Shown: positions 6,975 to 15,406, counted from the stretch's first letter. The stretch: DNA of 22,908 nucleotides from an uncultured Actinomyces sp. (GCA_938022345.1 CALIEP010000331.1:1-22908), one strand, 5' to 3'. Notes: a model not told the origin generated them from the letters alone. A program made the numbers and translations.

Positions 6975-7894
6975 TGTCAGGACGCGCCTTGGTATGGGCT
7001 TTCCGAGTAGTTCCTCGACTACCTTTTTCGTTTGTGACATGGCTCGGCAGGCGTGGAGCCGATCTCATGTGTCTACTCAATGGTTCCAGCGTGCGCAGAA
7101 TGCGAGCCAACCATGAGCGTGTTTTAGGGCGTAAGATTTCGCGACGCGAGCTTCGAGATGCCGTGCGCTCGCATATCATTGCTTATGTTGAGCAGTTGAG
7201 TTTTGGGGGCAGGGTTGGTGAAAAGCTTCGTGCACGTGTTGATCTGAGCCAGGCACAAGAATTCCTTCGGCTAGCCGGCGAAGGTCCAGTTGTTTTGGCC
7301 TTACCGCATGCGGGAACCTTTGATCGTGTCGGTGCGGCTGTCTGTGCACAGGGCATTTCCGTACTTACTGTTGCCGAGAGATTGAATCCTCCTGAGCTTT
7401 TCGATGCCTTCTTGAAACTGCGCACGGACGTCGGGATGGAGATTATCGGAGTCTCACCGGGAGATAGTGTTTTTCACTCTTTGCTTGAGCAAGCAAAGGG
7501 CAGGAAAAACCTTGTGATCCCGCTTCTTGCTGATCGCGATATTTCCGGAACCGGTATTGAGGTTCAGTTCGGTACCAAGCCTGCTTTGGTTGCCGCGGGA
7601 CCAGCAGCGCTTGCACGAGCGCTCAACGCCCCGCTTATTGCTGGGGTTGTGTCAGATGTTGATGCTTCTGGCACCCCAGAATTTGTGCGTTTGGAAGTTA
7701 CTGAGAATCTCTACGATCCGCAGGTCAAGGATGATGATGTACCTGAGCTCACCCAGAAATGGGTGACTGCGCTCCTTCCAATTCTTCAACGTCGGATTCG
7801 TGAGTGGCATATGATGCAAGCAGTTTTTGTTGAGGATTTAGATCCGGAGCGTTTGGCTCGGGCGCGTAAGCGCGCGGCACAGAAAGGAGAATAG
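6974..7894 (+). CDS. Phosphatidylinositol mannoside acyltransferase (PatA-like)
   Basis: This 306-residue protein belongs to the lysophospholipid/lipid A-type acyltransferase superfamily. The catalytic HX4D is visible as LPHAGTFD (His112, Asp117). In mycobacteria the equivalent gene between pgsA and pimA encodes PatA, which puts a palmitoyl group on the mannose of PIM1/PIM2 at the cytoplasmic face of the membrane. ATG 6974 overlaps the pgsA stop by one base (TAATG) and has AGGAG at 6963-6967; in-frame starts further upstream lie deep in pgsA and are unlikely. The hydrophobic N-terminus suggests membrane association. Length fits PatA-type enzymes. Role is by homology plus gene order. Confidence 0.88.
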   Translation: MSGRALVWAFRVVPRLPFSFVTWLGRRGADLMCLLNGSSVRRMRANHERVLGRKISRRELRDAVRSHIIAYVEQLSFGGRVGEKLRARVDLSQAQEFLRLAGEGPVVLALPHAGTFDRVGAAVCAQGISVLTVAERLNPPELFDAFLKLRTDVGMEIIGVSPGDSVFHSLLEQAKGRKNLVIPLLADRDISGTGIEVQFGTKPALVAAGPAALARALNAPLIAGVVSDVDASGTPEFVRLEVTENLYDPQVKDDDVPELTQKWVTALLPILQRRIREWHMMQAVFVEDLDPERLARARKRAAQKGE

Positions 7895-9073
7895 GTGAGA
7901 GTTGGTATTGTTAACCCTTACTCCTGGGATGTGCCCGGTGGCGTTCAATTCCACATCCGTGATTTCGCACTGGAGCTTATGAAGCGGGGACACGAGGTGA
8001 GTGTTCTTACTCCGGCGAAAAATACCGATGATCTGCCTGAGTGGATTACTACCGTCGGTTCATCGGTTGCTGTTCCTTTTAATGGTTCAGTAGCCCGTCT
8101 CTCCTTTACCCCCTTGGCTAACATGCGAACGAAGCGTTGGATTGATGAAGGCAAGTTTGATCTTCTTCATGTCCACGAACCGGAAGTTCCCTCTATTTCA
8201 ATGCTGGCGTTGCGTGCAGCCGAGATTCCGGTTGTTGGAACTTTCCATGCGGCATTGGATTATTCCTTCTCTCGTTCCGTTTCATCCTCCGCGCTCGACC
8301 CGCTATTGGAGAAACTTGCTGCCCGTATTGCTGTTTCGGCAGAAGCACGCCGGACACTTGTTGAACATAATGGTGGAGATGCGGTGATTATCCCCAATGG
8401 GGTTGATACTCATTTCTTCGCGCAAGCCCAGATCAAACCCGAATGGGAAGCAACTCCACAGCGTCCGGTCGTTGTTTTCCTTGGCCGTCTTGATGAGCCT
8501 CGCAAGGGATTGCCAGTCTTCTCTGCAGCGATCGAAACGGTGCTTTCAGAAATCCCGGGTGCCCGCTTTCTTATTGCTGGACGAGGAAACGCACATGAAT
8601 ACCGCTCACAATTGGAGCGTTTTGGGGACTCAGTTGAGTTCCTTGGCGGCGTGAGCGATGAAGATAAGGCTTCGCTTCTGAAGGGAGCAAGCGTTTACGT
8701 TGCTCCCCAAACCGGTGGAGAATCCTTCGGGATTGTTCTTGTCGAGGCGATGGCAGCCGGTTGCGCGGTACTTGCCTCTGATCTGGAGGCCTTCAGAGCC
8801 GTCCTTGAACAAGGAGAAGTAGGCGCGCTATTTGAGACCGGAAATAGTCAGGACCTAGCTCGTCAACTAATCAGACTTCTTCGTGATTCTGAGGAACTTG
8901 CAACGCTTGCACGCCGTGGAGAAGCGGCGAGTTCCCGTTATGGATGGGATACGGTTACCGACCAAGTCTTAGCTTTGTATCAGACCGTCTTAGCCTCTGC
9001 GCAAGCGCAGCCCTCGGACCCGACGACGCTTGATCTTATTCGTGGCAGGAACGAGGCCGAAGACGATGAGTAA
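7895..9073 (+). CDS. pimA: Phosphatidylinositol alpha-mannosyltransferase PimA
   Basis: This 392-residue GT4 (GT-B fold) glycosyltransferase probably transfers mannose from GDP-mannose to phosphatidylinositol to give PIM1. The N-terminal glycine-rich loop is in YSWDVPGGVQFHI (10-22). The donor-binding EX7E motif lies in GGESFGIVLVEAMAAG (about 273-288), and IPNGVDTHFF is the typical inter-domain stretch. The start is GTG 7895, directly after the acyltransferase TAG and 4 bases after AGAAAGGAG. The C-terminus has an acidic, Pro/Ala-rich tail. The order pgsA-acyltransferase-pimA is the conserved actinobacterial PIM cluster. Presence suggests PI-based glycolipids in the envelope even though this organism is probably not mycolate-bearing. 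Confidence 0.92.
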   Translation: MRVGIVNPYSWDVPGGVQFHIRDFALELMKRGHEVSVLTPAKNTDDLPEWITTVGSSVAVPFNGSVARLSFTPLANMRTKRWIDEGKFDLLHVHEPEVPSISMLALRAAEIPVVGTFHAALDYSFSRSVSSSALDPLLEKLAARIAVSAEARRTLVEHNGGDAVIIPNGVDTHFFAQAQIKPEWEATPQRPVVVFLGRLDEPRKGLPVFSAAIETVLSEIPGARFLIAGRGNAHEYRSQLERFGDSVEFLGGVSDEDKASLLKGASVYVAPQTGGESFGIVLVEAMAAGCAVLASDLEAFRAVLEQGEVGALFETGNSQDLARQLIRLLRDSEELATLARRGEAASSRYGWDTVTDQVLALYQTVLASAQAQPSDPTTLDLIRGRNEAEDDE

Positions 9074-9689
9074 TACTTTGACCCTTGTTCTTTTGGTTCT
9101 TGTTTTGGTCGCACTGGCCTTTCTTGTGCGCCAATCAGCAATTCTTGCAACACGACTTGATCGTCTTCATTGGCGGATTTTAACGACGAGGGATTCGCTG
9201 GCACTTCTTCTTGATGAACGTGCACGCTATAGCGAGAGGATCGCTGACTATCCGGGGTTCACCTCTGACGAATCTCAAGAGATTCGGGAGGCTTCGACAC
9301 GAGCACGCCGGCAGATGATTCCTCTTGTTGCCGACGGACTTGACCGGCGAACAAGCGAAGCAAGCATCCGCGACACCCAAACGCGTGAAAAGGTCATCGA
9401 ATTTTTCGATATTCAGTCGCAACTTTCAAGAATTCTTCGAAGCGCGCTTAATGTTAAGCTCCGCAAAGAGATTGATGCCGATGATTATTGGTCTCGCGAA
9501 CTTCGCGAACTAGACCAAGCCTCCTATAAAGTCCAATTAGCACGATCAATGCATAACCTCTACGTTACGCAGGCCCATAAGATTCGTGAGAGAAGCTGGG
9601 TGCGCTTGGCGCATCTTGCAGGACATGCGCCAATGGCTCAGACAATTGATTTTGATGACGACACGATTGAAGATGGATACGGCTATTAA
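9066..9689 (+). CDS. LemA-like membrane-anchored protein
   Basis: This 207-residue protein has one N-terminal membrane segment (about 4-22, Leu/Val-rich) followed by a largely helical cytoplasmic or external domain. The C-terminal stretch ARSMHNLYVTQAHKIRERSW followed by VRLAHLAGHAP resembles actinobacterial LemA-like proteins found just after pimA (as I recall in Streptomyces). It ends in an acidic tail. ATG 9066 overlaps the end of pimA by 8 bases; an in-frame start at 9030 lies inside pimA and would put charged residues before the membrane segment, so I rejected it. No catalytic motif is visible. Function is unknown. Position suggests a membrane-linked role tied to PIM synthesis, but that is inference only. 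Confidence 0.8.
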   Translation: MSNTLTLVLLVLVLVALAFLVRQSAILATRLDRLHWRILTTRDSLALLLDERARYSERIADYPGFTSDESQEIREASTRARRQMIPLVADGLDRRTSEASIRDTQTREKVIEFFDIQSQLSRILRSALNVKLRKEIDADDYWSRELRELDQASYKVQLARSMHNLYVTQAHKIRERSWVRLAHLAGHAPMAQTIDFDDDTIEDGYGY

Positions 9690-10958
9690 ATGAGTGAAAC
9701 ACACCCGCGTTGGGGAGGTCCCGGTGAGGACTATCGGCTGAAAAAGATCAGAACGACCGAAGCTGAACTCTTCGGTCCTGAAGACCCAGCACCCGCACAA
9801 GCTCCCACATGGCGAATTCCTCAACGCGTCCGTTCCTTGCCCTTTCTTGAAATTATCTTCACAATTTTGGGAACCGTCGGTGTCATCGTGCTCATGGTGA
9901 CCTACGTTCGTACCGGCGGTGTCGTCTCCGCTGCAGTCATGACGGCTTTGGCATTAATTCCGCTTGTTATCGTCCTCGGAGTGCTGAGCTACCTTGATCG
10001 CTGGGAGCGTGAGGGCTGGAAATCTAATTTCATCTGCTTCATTTGGGGAGCAGGTGTTGCAACGCTTTCCTCGTTGGTTGTCAATAGCACCCTAAATCTA
10101 GATATTGCTCGCACACTCGGTGATCAAGATTCCGCAGCGGTCATTGTTGCTGTGTTTGTTGCGCCGGTTGCTGAAGAATTCTTCAAGGGCATTGGTGTCA
10201 TCATCTTCATCCTTGCACGTCGAAATTCCATCAATTCGCGCCTAGATGGTCTGATCTGCGGAGGCATTGTTGGTGCCGGCTTCGCCTTCATTGAGAATAT
10301 TCAGTACTTCCTGAGAACGAGCTCTTCGGGTGCGTTTATGCTGACAACGACGGTATTTACCCGAGGCATCCTTTCGCCATTCGTTCATCCGATGGCAACC
10401 TCTTTTACTGGAATGGCCATCGCACTTGTTCTGATTCGCCGCTACGGTGCGCTGTGGAGCACTATTCGAGTCTTCCTTGGTTACCTAACCGCGGTGTTCT
10501 TCCATGGCCTATGGAACTTTCTTGCGAGTAATAACGGTATCGGAGGTTGGTTCCATTCCTACATCACCATCGAGGTTCCGCTTTTTACGTGTTGGTTCAT
10601 CTATCTGATTACGCAATCTTCACGTGAAGCAAAACATATCCAGCAGGGGTTAACTCCTTATGTCGTTCAAGGCTGGGTGCTTCCTGTGGAGCTTCAAATG
10701 GTTACTGACCGTGCGCAGCGTCGAAATGCCGTTAAGTGGGCTGCTAGCGCTGGTTCAGAGGCCCGTAAAGCAATGAATTTCTTCTTGAATTCTCTTGCCG
10801 CCATTGGTCTTGATGAGTATGCGCGTCCGCTACGAAAGCGCGAGGATCCCGCACGCGATGCTTACGATCGTGAACTGCTTACGAAAGCAGTGGAAGCGCG
10901 GAAGAAGTTCCTCTCCTTGACGGAACTTTCACAAGCGGCACGTCGGGTAAGCGCGTGA
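9690..10958 (+). CDS. PrsW-family intramembrane metalloprotease
   Basis: This 422-residue multi-spanning membrane protein has all the conserved PrsW motifs. These are PVAEEFFKG (Glu162, Glu163), GAGFAFIEN (Glu202), HPMATSFTG (His233) and FFHGLWN (His272), which are the presumed metal and catalytic residues of this CAAX-protease-like superfamily. PrsW in Bacillus cleaves the anti-sigma factor RsiW. An N-terminal cytoplasmic stretch of about 50 residues precedes the first membrane segment, and the last 120 residues are soluble and charged. The start ATG follows the stop of the previous gene with no gap. No anti-sigma factor is encoded nearby, so the substrate is unknown. Classification is firm; in vivo role is not. 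Confidence 0.9.
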   Translation: MSETHPRWGGPGEDYRLKKIRTTEAELFGPEDPAPAQAPTWRIPQRVRSLPFLEIIFTILGTVGVIVLMVTYVRTGGVVSAAVMTALALIPLVIVLGVLSYLDRWEREGWKSNFICFIWGAGVATLSSLVVNSTLNLDIARTLGDQDSAAVIVAVFVAPVAEEFFKGIGVIIFILARRNSINSRLDGLICGGIVGAGFAFIENIQYFLRTSSSGAFMLTTTVFTRGILSPFVHPMATSFTGMAIALVLIRRYGALWSTIRVFLGYLTAVFFHGLWNFLASNNGIGGWFHSYITIEVPLFTCWFIYLITQSSREAKHIQQGLTPYVVQGWVLPVELQMVTDRAQRRNAVKWAASAGSEARKAMNFFLNSLAAIGLDEYARPLRKREDPARDAYDRELLTKAVEARKKFLSLTELSQAARRVSA

Positions 10959-11470
10959 GCGTTCTACAGTGGCCTCGTGATGAGGAGGGCTTCCCACATC
11001 GAGAAGCAGCGCGGGTAATTCTCATCGACGAACGAAATCGCGTTCTTTTGGTAAGAGGACACGATGCTGACAATCCCACGCGCTCATGGTGGTTCACCGT
11101 TGGTGGGGGAGTCGAGGACGGGGAAGCAAGCCAAGAAACTGCCCTACGAGAGGTCTTCGAAGAGACCGGTATACAGCTCAAGCAGAAGGAACTCGTTGGG
11201 CCGGTAGCTCGCCGACAGGCAGTATTCGACTTTAAGAGTCTCGTTGCTCGCCAAGATGAAGAAATTTTCTGGGCACGCGTTCAAGCCCAGCCTCTCAGCG
11301 ATTCTCATTGGACGCCAGAAGAACAACGAGTGATTGATGAATACCGTTGGTGGGATCTTAACGAGCTCGAGAAATATGCCGAGAACCATGAGGTATACCC
11401 ACGCTCGCTGTGCGATCTTATTGGGCAATGTCTTCACGGATGGGATGGAACAGTAAGCGTCATTGAATAA
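10955..11470 (+). CDS. NUDIX hydrolase
   Basis: This 171-residue NUDIX-fold pyrophosphohydrolase has a perfect Nudix box at residues 51-73: GX5E (GGVEDGE), seven residues, then REVFEETGI. The box Glu residues bind the divalent metal. GTG 10955 overlaps the PrsW stop by 4 bases (GTGA), which implies translational coupling. A NUDIX protein also follows pimA in M. tuberculosis (Rv2609c), so this is a conserved end to the cluster, though here it lacks membrane segments and two genes sit between it and pimA. The substrate (nucleotide sugar, Ap4A or other) cannot be read from sequence. It is the last gene before a strong terminator. Confidence 0.9.
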   Translation: MSVLQWPRDEEGFPHREAARVILIDERNRVLLVRGHDADNPTRSWWFTVGGGVEDGEASQETALREVFEETGIQLKQKELVGPVARRQAVFDFKSLVARQDEEIFWARVQAQPLSDSHWTPEEQRVIDEYRWWDLNELEKYAENHEVYPRSLCDLIGQCLHGWDGTVSVIE

Positions 11471-11471
11471 C

Positions 11472-11518
11472 TAGAGTTAGCCCCCTGCGATGATGACTCA
11501 CGCAGGGGGCTAACTCTA
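11472..11518. terminator. Bidirectional terminator between the PIM operon and glgC
   Basis: A perfect 18-bp inverted repeat: TAGAGTTAGCCCCCTGCG (11472-11489) and its exact reverse complement (11501-11518) around an 11-base loop that can itself pair TGA/TCA. It begins directly after the NUDIX stop and ends 12 bases before the glgC stop on the other strand. It therefore most likely terminates both convergent units. Flanking A/T runs are short. Confidence 0.85.
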
Positions 11519-11530
11519 AGTTCTTACGAA

Positions 11531-12769
11531 CTATCGGGTCACAATTGTTCCCTTGGGGACGACTGTAATTCCTGATTCCGTGACCGTGAAGCCACGCTCG
11601 AGATCGTGTTCCAAATCGACACCGACAATCGCGCCCTCTTCAACGACGACGTTCTTGTCCAGGATTGTCTTCACGACCTGCGAGGAACGACCGACACGCA
11701 CACCGTGCATGATCACTGAGTCAGTGACTTGTGCCCATGAATGGACATAGGAATTTGGAGAAACAATGGAGTGGTAGACCTCGCCACCCGAAATAATCAC
11801 CCCGGGCGAAACGAAGGAGTCAACTGCATGCCCCATACGCGAATGCTCGTCTCCATAAACGAACTTTGCAGGAGGCAATGAGCCATCCAAAAGCGTCATC
11901 GTGGGCCAATCCCTGTTGTAGAGGTTAAAGACGGGATGAACGCTAATGAGGTCCATATTTGCCTCGTAGTAGGCATCCAAGGTACCGACGTCGCGCCAGT
12001 AATCGCGGTCTCGATCCGTCGAACCGGGAACAACGTTGTCCTTGAAGTCGTAGTAGCCGCACATTCCACGCTCAACGAACCACGGAATGATATTCCCACC
12101 CATATCGTGCTTCGATAGGGGGTCCTCAGCATCTTCTCGAAGCGCGGCAATCAGATCCTGAGTTGTGAAGACGTAGTTGCCCATTGAGGCCAGAACCTGG
12201 GTGGGATCGTCCTCGAGGCCAACTGGATTCTGAGGCTTCTCAACGAAGCGATCGACGTGGCCATCCTTGCCTTCGATTACACCGAGGGCCGATGCTACTT
12301 CGATGGGCTGGCGAATTCCTGCGACGGTTGCGGGAAGCCCGGAATCGATGTGGTGCTGGACCATCTGCGAGAAGTCCATGCGGTAAATATTGTCGGCGCC
12401 AGTGATGACAATATAGTCGGGATTTTCATCATCAACGATGTTTAGTGACTGGTAAATCGCATCCGCGCTTCCCAAGTACCAGTGTGGTCCACGACGCTGT
12501 TGGGCGGGGACTGGAGCAATGAAATTGCCAAGCAGGGGAGAGGTGTACCACGTGCGGGTTACGTGCCTGTCCAGTGAATGCGATTTGTACTGAGTCAGTA
12601 CAACGATCTTCATATAGCCAGAATTGACCATATTTGATAGTGAGAAATCAATGAGTCGGTAATGACCACCGAAGGGAACGGCCGGCTTTGCCCGATCCAT
12701 GGTGAGAGGCATTAGCCTTTTACCCTCGCCTCCGGCTAGAACGATCGCGAGAACATGATTTTTAGCCAT
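11531..12769 (-). CDS. glgC: Glucose-1-phosphate adenylyltransferase (ADP-glucose pyrophosphorylase)
   Basis: GlgC makes ADP-glucose from glucose 1-phosphate and ATP, the committed step of bacterial alpha-glucan synthesis. The 412-residue protein has the usual length. Its N-terminal nucleotidyltransferase domain starts IVLAGGEGKRLMPLT and continues with RAKPAVPFGGHYRLIDF and GSADAIYQ, which hold the nucleotide and sugar phosphate sites. The C-terminal third is the left-handed beta-helix with hexapeptide-like repeats (for example VVVEEGAIVGVDL). The start at 12769 is given by the conserved N-terminus MAKNHVLAIVLAGG; the ribosome binding site is weak. It is divergent from glgM, and the same pair is adjacent in M. 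tuberculosis. Allosteric control is expected for the family but not visible here. Confidence 0.96.
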   Translation of the reverse strand: MAKNHVLAIVLAGGEGKRLMPLTMDRAKPAVPFGGHYRLIDFSLSNMVNSGYMKIVVLTQYKSHSLDRHVTRTWYTSPLLGNFIAPVPAQQRRGPHWYLGSADAIYQSLNIVDDENPDYIVITGADNIYRMDFSQMVQHHIDSGLPATVAGIRQPIEVASALGVIEGKDGHVDRFVEKPQNPVGLEDDPTQVLASMGNYVFTTQDLIAALREDAEDPLSKHDMGGNIIPWFVERGMCGYYDFKDNVVPGSTDRDRDYWRDVGTLDAYYEANMDLISVHPVFNLYNRDWPTMTLLDGSLPPAKFVYGDEHSRMGHAVDSFVSPGVIISGGEVYHSIVSPNSYVHSWAQVTDSVIMHGVRVGRSSQVVKTILDKNVVVEEGAIVGVDLEHDLERGFTVTESGITVVPKGTIVTR

Positions 12770-12887
12770 GGCTCTAGAGTATGCGTAAATTCGTGATTTT
12801 GGTTGTGGATTTTAGAACGTGGTGAAGAACATATTGAGAGAGAAATATCCGCTAAGCTAGAAGCACCCGTGCGTCGAAGGAGCTCAC
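12770..12887. promoter_or_regulatory. Divergent glgC/glgM control region
   Basis: This 118-bp AT-richer gap must hold both promoters. For glgM, TAAGCT (12853-12858) is a possible -10, with a strong ribosome binding site GAAGGAG (12876-12882) before ATG 12888; no convincing -35 is placed at the right distance. For glgC, CATACT on the minus strand (12783-12778) lies 8 bases from the ATG and could drive a nearly leaderless transcript. I see no clear operator palindrome. Confidence 0.4.
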
Positions 12888-14099
12888 ATGCGCGTTGACT
12901 TGTTGACCAGAGAATACCCGCCACATGTTTACGGAGGTGCGGGAGTTCATGTTACTGAATTAGCTAAGGTTCTTCGCTCTCGGGTGGATGAGCTTCGTAT
13001 TCATGCTTTTGATGGTCCCCGCGAAGACGCGGGAGAAGTCATTGGATATTCGGATCTGCCGGAGTTGGCACATGCCAACCCTGCTCTGCGTACGCTTGGC
13101 GTTGATATTGCCATCGCGGCCGATACGGTTGGCGCAGATCTAGTGCACTCACATACGTGGTATGCAAATTTTGCCGGGCACCTATCATCCTTGATGAACG
13201 ATATTCCCCACGTCGTGACGGCTCATTCGCTGGAGCCGCTGCGCCCCTGGAAGGCGGAGCAGCTCGGTGGTGGCTACCGCGTCTCGTCTTTCGTTGAGCG
13301 TTCTGCCTACGAGGCCGCGGCAGGCATTGTTGCAGTTTCACACGGAATGCGCGAGGACATTTTGCGCGCCTATCCAGCCGTGGATCCCGACCGTGTTCAT
13401 GTCATCCACAACGGAATTGATCTGTCTCAATGGCATATTCCAACAACCGATGCTGAGAAAGAACATCAGGTTAAGGTCCTTGAGCACTGGGGGGTAGATC
13501 CGGACAGGCCTTCAGTGATCTTCGTTGGGCGAATTACTCGCCAGAAGGGACTGCCGTACTTCCTTCGTGCCGCACGTCGTCTTCCCGAGGAAGTCCAGGT
13601 CATCCTGTGCGCGGGTGCGCCAGATACTCCGCAGATTGCTGCCGAAGTTGAAGGACTAGTGGCCGAGCTGCGCAATAGTCGTAATGGTGTCGTGCTGATT
13701 TCCGAAATGCTACCTCGTGCCGATCTTATTGCGCTCTTGGATGCCGCTACTGTCTTTATTACGCCTTCGATCTACGAGCCTCTTGGCATCGTCAATTTGG
13801 AGGCTATGGCTGTTGGTTTACCTGTTGTTGGAACAGCAACGGGCGGTATTCCAGATGTCATTGTTGATGGTGAAACAGGTTACCTTGTACCGATCAAGCA
13901 GCTTCATGATGGGACTGGGACTCCGCTGGATCCCGAGCAATTTGAACGCGATATGGCTGATCGCTTGATCGAGGTGCTGTCGTCGCCTGAGAAGGCTCAT
14001 CAAATGGGGCAAGCAGGTTTGCGTCGCGCACGTGATTATTTCTCGTGGGAAGCGATTGGCGATAAGACTGTTGCGCTTTATCAGAAGCTCGTTCACTGA
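12888..14099 (+). CDS. glgM: GlgM-type alpha-maltose-1-phosphate synthase / glycogen synthase
   Basis: This 403-residue GT4 glycosyltransferase is the actinobacterial type (often annotated GlgA) rather than the larger GT5 GlgA of enteric bacteria. In mycobacteria the equivalent, GlgM, uses ADP-glucose and glucose 1-phosphate to make maltose 1-phosphate for the GlgE glucan pathway. The N-terminus TREYPPHVYGGAGVHV holds the glycine-rich loop. VGRITRQKG opens the donor domain and EPLGIVNLEAMAVG (about 296-309) is the EX7E motif. GAAGGAG precedes ATG 12888. Divergent pairing with glgC supports ADP-glucose as donor. Whether the main product is maltose 1-phosphate or elongated glucan cannot be told here; glgE and glgB are not in the window. 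Confidence 0.88.
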   Translation: MRVDLLTREYPPHVYGGAGVHVTELAKVLRSRVDELRIHAFDGPREDAGEVIGYSDLPELAHANPALRTLGVDIAIAADTVGADLVHSHTWYANFAGHLSSLMNDIPHVVTAHSLEPLRPWKAEQLGGGYRVSSFVERSAYEAAAGIVAVSHGMREDILRAYPAVDPDRVHVIHNGIDLSQWHIPTTDAEKEHQVKVLEHWGVDPDRPSVIFVGRITRQKGLPYFLRAARRLPEEVQVILCAGAPDTPQIAAEVEGLVAELRNSRNGVVLISEMLPRADLIALLDAATVFITPSIYEPLGIVNLEAMAVGLPVVGTATGGIPDVIVDGETGYLVPIKQLHDGTGTPLDPEQFERDMADRLIEVLSSPEKAHQMGQAGLRRARDYFSWEAIGDKTVALYQKLVH

Positions 14100-14115
14100 G
14101 CTGATGACTTTGAAG

Positions 14116-14151
14116 AGGACACCTACTGTGAGCTGCGGGATACTAAGACAA
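14116..14151 (+). promoter_or_regulatory. Candidate promoter for leaderless transcript of the ABC gene
   Basis: AGGACA (14116-14121, four of six bases of TTGACA), a 17-base spacer and GATACT (14139-14144, four of six of TATAAT) are followed by 6 bases and then the ATG at 14151. There is no ribosome binding site before this ATG. The spacing would place transcription start at or next to the A of the start codon, as in leaderless actinobacterial mRNAs. Confidence 0.4.
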
Positions 14152-14939
14152 TGAATACGGTAATTGAGCTCGATGACGTTGCTTTAACGCGTGGCGAAAC
14201 CCAGATTTTAAACAACATCACCTGGAATACCCATCGCGGCGAGCAGTGGGCCGTTCTGGGAGCGAATGGGGCAGGAAAGACTTCTCTTGTTCGGATTGCA
14301 AGCGGGAAAGTTCAACCGACAAGCGGAAGTGTTCGTTTTGATGGCAATTCGATCACCGATCTCCAGCCCCAAGAGCTTGCATCGCGCTGCTCGTTAGTAT
14401 CTTTGTCGACCACCCAACGACTACGTCCAAGTATGCGTGTGATTGATGTGGTGCGCTCAGCCGCTTGGGGGGTCTCTGCGCCATTTGCAGAGACTTACGA
14501 AGATATCGATACCCAGCGTGCCCGAGACTTGCTTGGTCTATTTAGTGTTGATCACCTTGAGGAGCGTCCTTTCCACACCTTGTCTGAGGGTGAACGCCAG
14601 AGGATCGTTCTTGCACGCGGTTTGATGTCGGACCCCGAAGTACTTATTCTTGATGAGCCAACTGCGGGCCTCGACCTTGGAGCGCGAGAGCTTCTCATTG
14701 CCGCCATGGAAGAGATCATCGCTGGGAAGAATGCCCCTCAGGTTATTTTGGTGACGCATCACCTTGAAGAAATTCCACAGGTGGTTACGCACGCAGCTGT
14801 GATGAAGGACGGAGAAATCTTCGCTGCCGGCACTGTCAATGAGGTGCTGAATGGCCGGGTACTTTCGGAGGCCTTCGAACTAGCACTCAGCGTAGAAAAC
14901 GAAAACGGCCGTTGGTTCGCCCGTGGATTACCCCGTTGA
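14151..14939 (+). CDS. ABC transporter ATP-binding protein (no permease nearby)
   Basis: This 262-residue protein is a single ABC ATPase domain. It shows Walker A GANGAGKTS (about 39-47), signature LSEGERQR (about 144-151), Walker B VLILDEPTAGLDLG and the switch His in VTHHLEEIP. The nearest recall is the group of iron/molybdate-type or YlmA-like ATPases that often occur without a permease partner. No permease or binding protein lies in the window; the next genes are NfeD and an SPFH protein. The start ATG 14151 lacks a ribosome binding site but has a promoter-like element at the right distance for leaderless translation. Transport substrate, if any, is unknown. Confidence 0.9.
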   Translation: MNTVIELDDVALTRGETQILNNITWNTHRGEQWAVLGANGAGKTSLVRIASGKVQPTSGSVRFDGNSITDLQPQELASRCSLVSLSTTQRLRPSMRVIDVVRSAAWGVSAPFAETYEDIDTQRARDLLGLFSVDHLEERPFHTLSEGERQRIVLARGLMSDPEVLILDEPTAGLDLGARELLIAAMEEIIAGKNAPQVILVTHHLEEIPQVVTHAAVMKDGEIFAAGTVNEVLNGRVLSEAFELALSVENENGRWFARGLPR

Positions 14940-14974
14940 TCAATTTTTCGGTACACAGAAGTAGGTGAAAATCA

Positions 14975-15406
14975 ATGATTACCTGGTGGATGTGGTTTCT
15001 TGCTGCGCTCGTCTTTGGCATCATCGAGGTCTTGACTATTACCTTCGTTTTCCTAATGTTTGCCATCGCTGCAATCGCGGCGGGTCTTGTCGCGATATTC
15101 GGTGGAGGAACCTTAGCCCAGATCGCCGTTTTCGTCGTTGTTTCAATACTTTTGATCTTCGCTCTTCGCCCGATGATGAAAGGGCGCATTCAACGCTCAG
15201 GTGAGGATGTTCGAACCAATGCGGATGCCTTGATCGGTAAGACCGGTTATGTCACACAGTTGGTGGGCGAGCGTGATGGTCGAATTCAGTTTTCAGGTGG
15301 TGAATGGAGCGCACGAAGTGCCGAAGGCCTGATTCCTGTCGGCACCGAGGTGACTGTCGTCGCGATTGACGGTGCCACCGCAGTTGTTCAACCGCTTCAC
15401 TCTTAA
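14975..15406 (+). CDS. NfeD-family membrane protein
   Basis: This 143-residue protein is of the short NfeD type. Two or three membrane segments (about 3-65) precede a soluble C-terminal OB-fold domain (about 82-143) with IGKTGYVTQLVGERDGRIQF and GTEVTVVAIDG. NfeD proteins act with SPFH/stomatin proteins in membrane microdomains, and an SPFH gene follows 36 bases downstream, so the pair is very likely functional together. The short form lacks the ClpP-like protease domain of long NfeD. ATG 14975 is preceded by AGGTGA. It follows the ABC gene by 35 bases and may be read from the same transcript. Confidence 0.9.
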   Translation: MITWWMWFLAALVFGIIEVLTITFVFLMFAIAAIAAGLVAIFGGGTLAQIAVFVVVSILLIFALRPMMKGRIQRSGEDVRTNADALIGKTGYVTQLVGERDGRIQFSGGEWSARSAEGLIPVGTEVTVVAIDGATAVVQPLHS

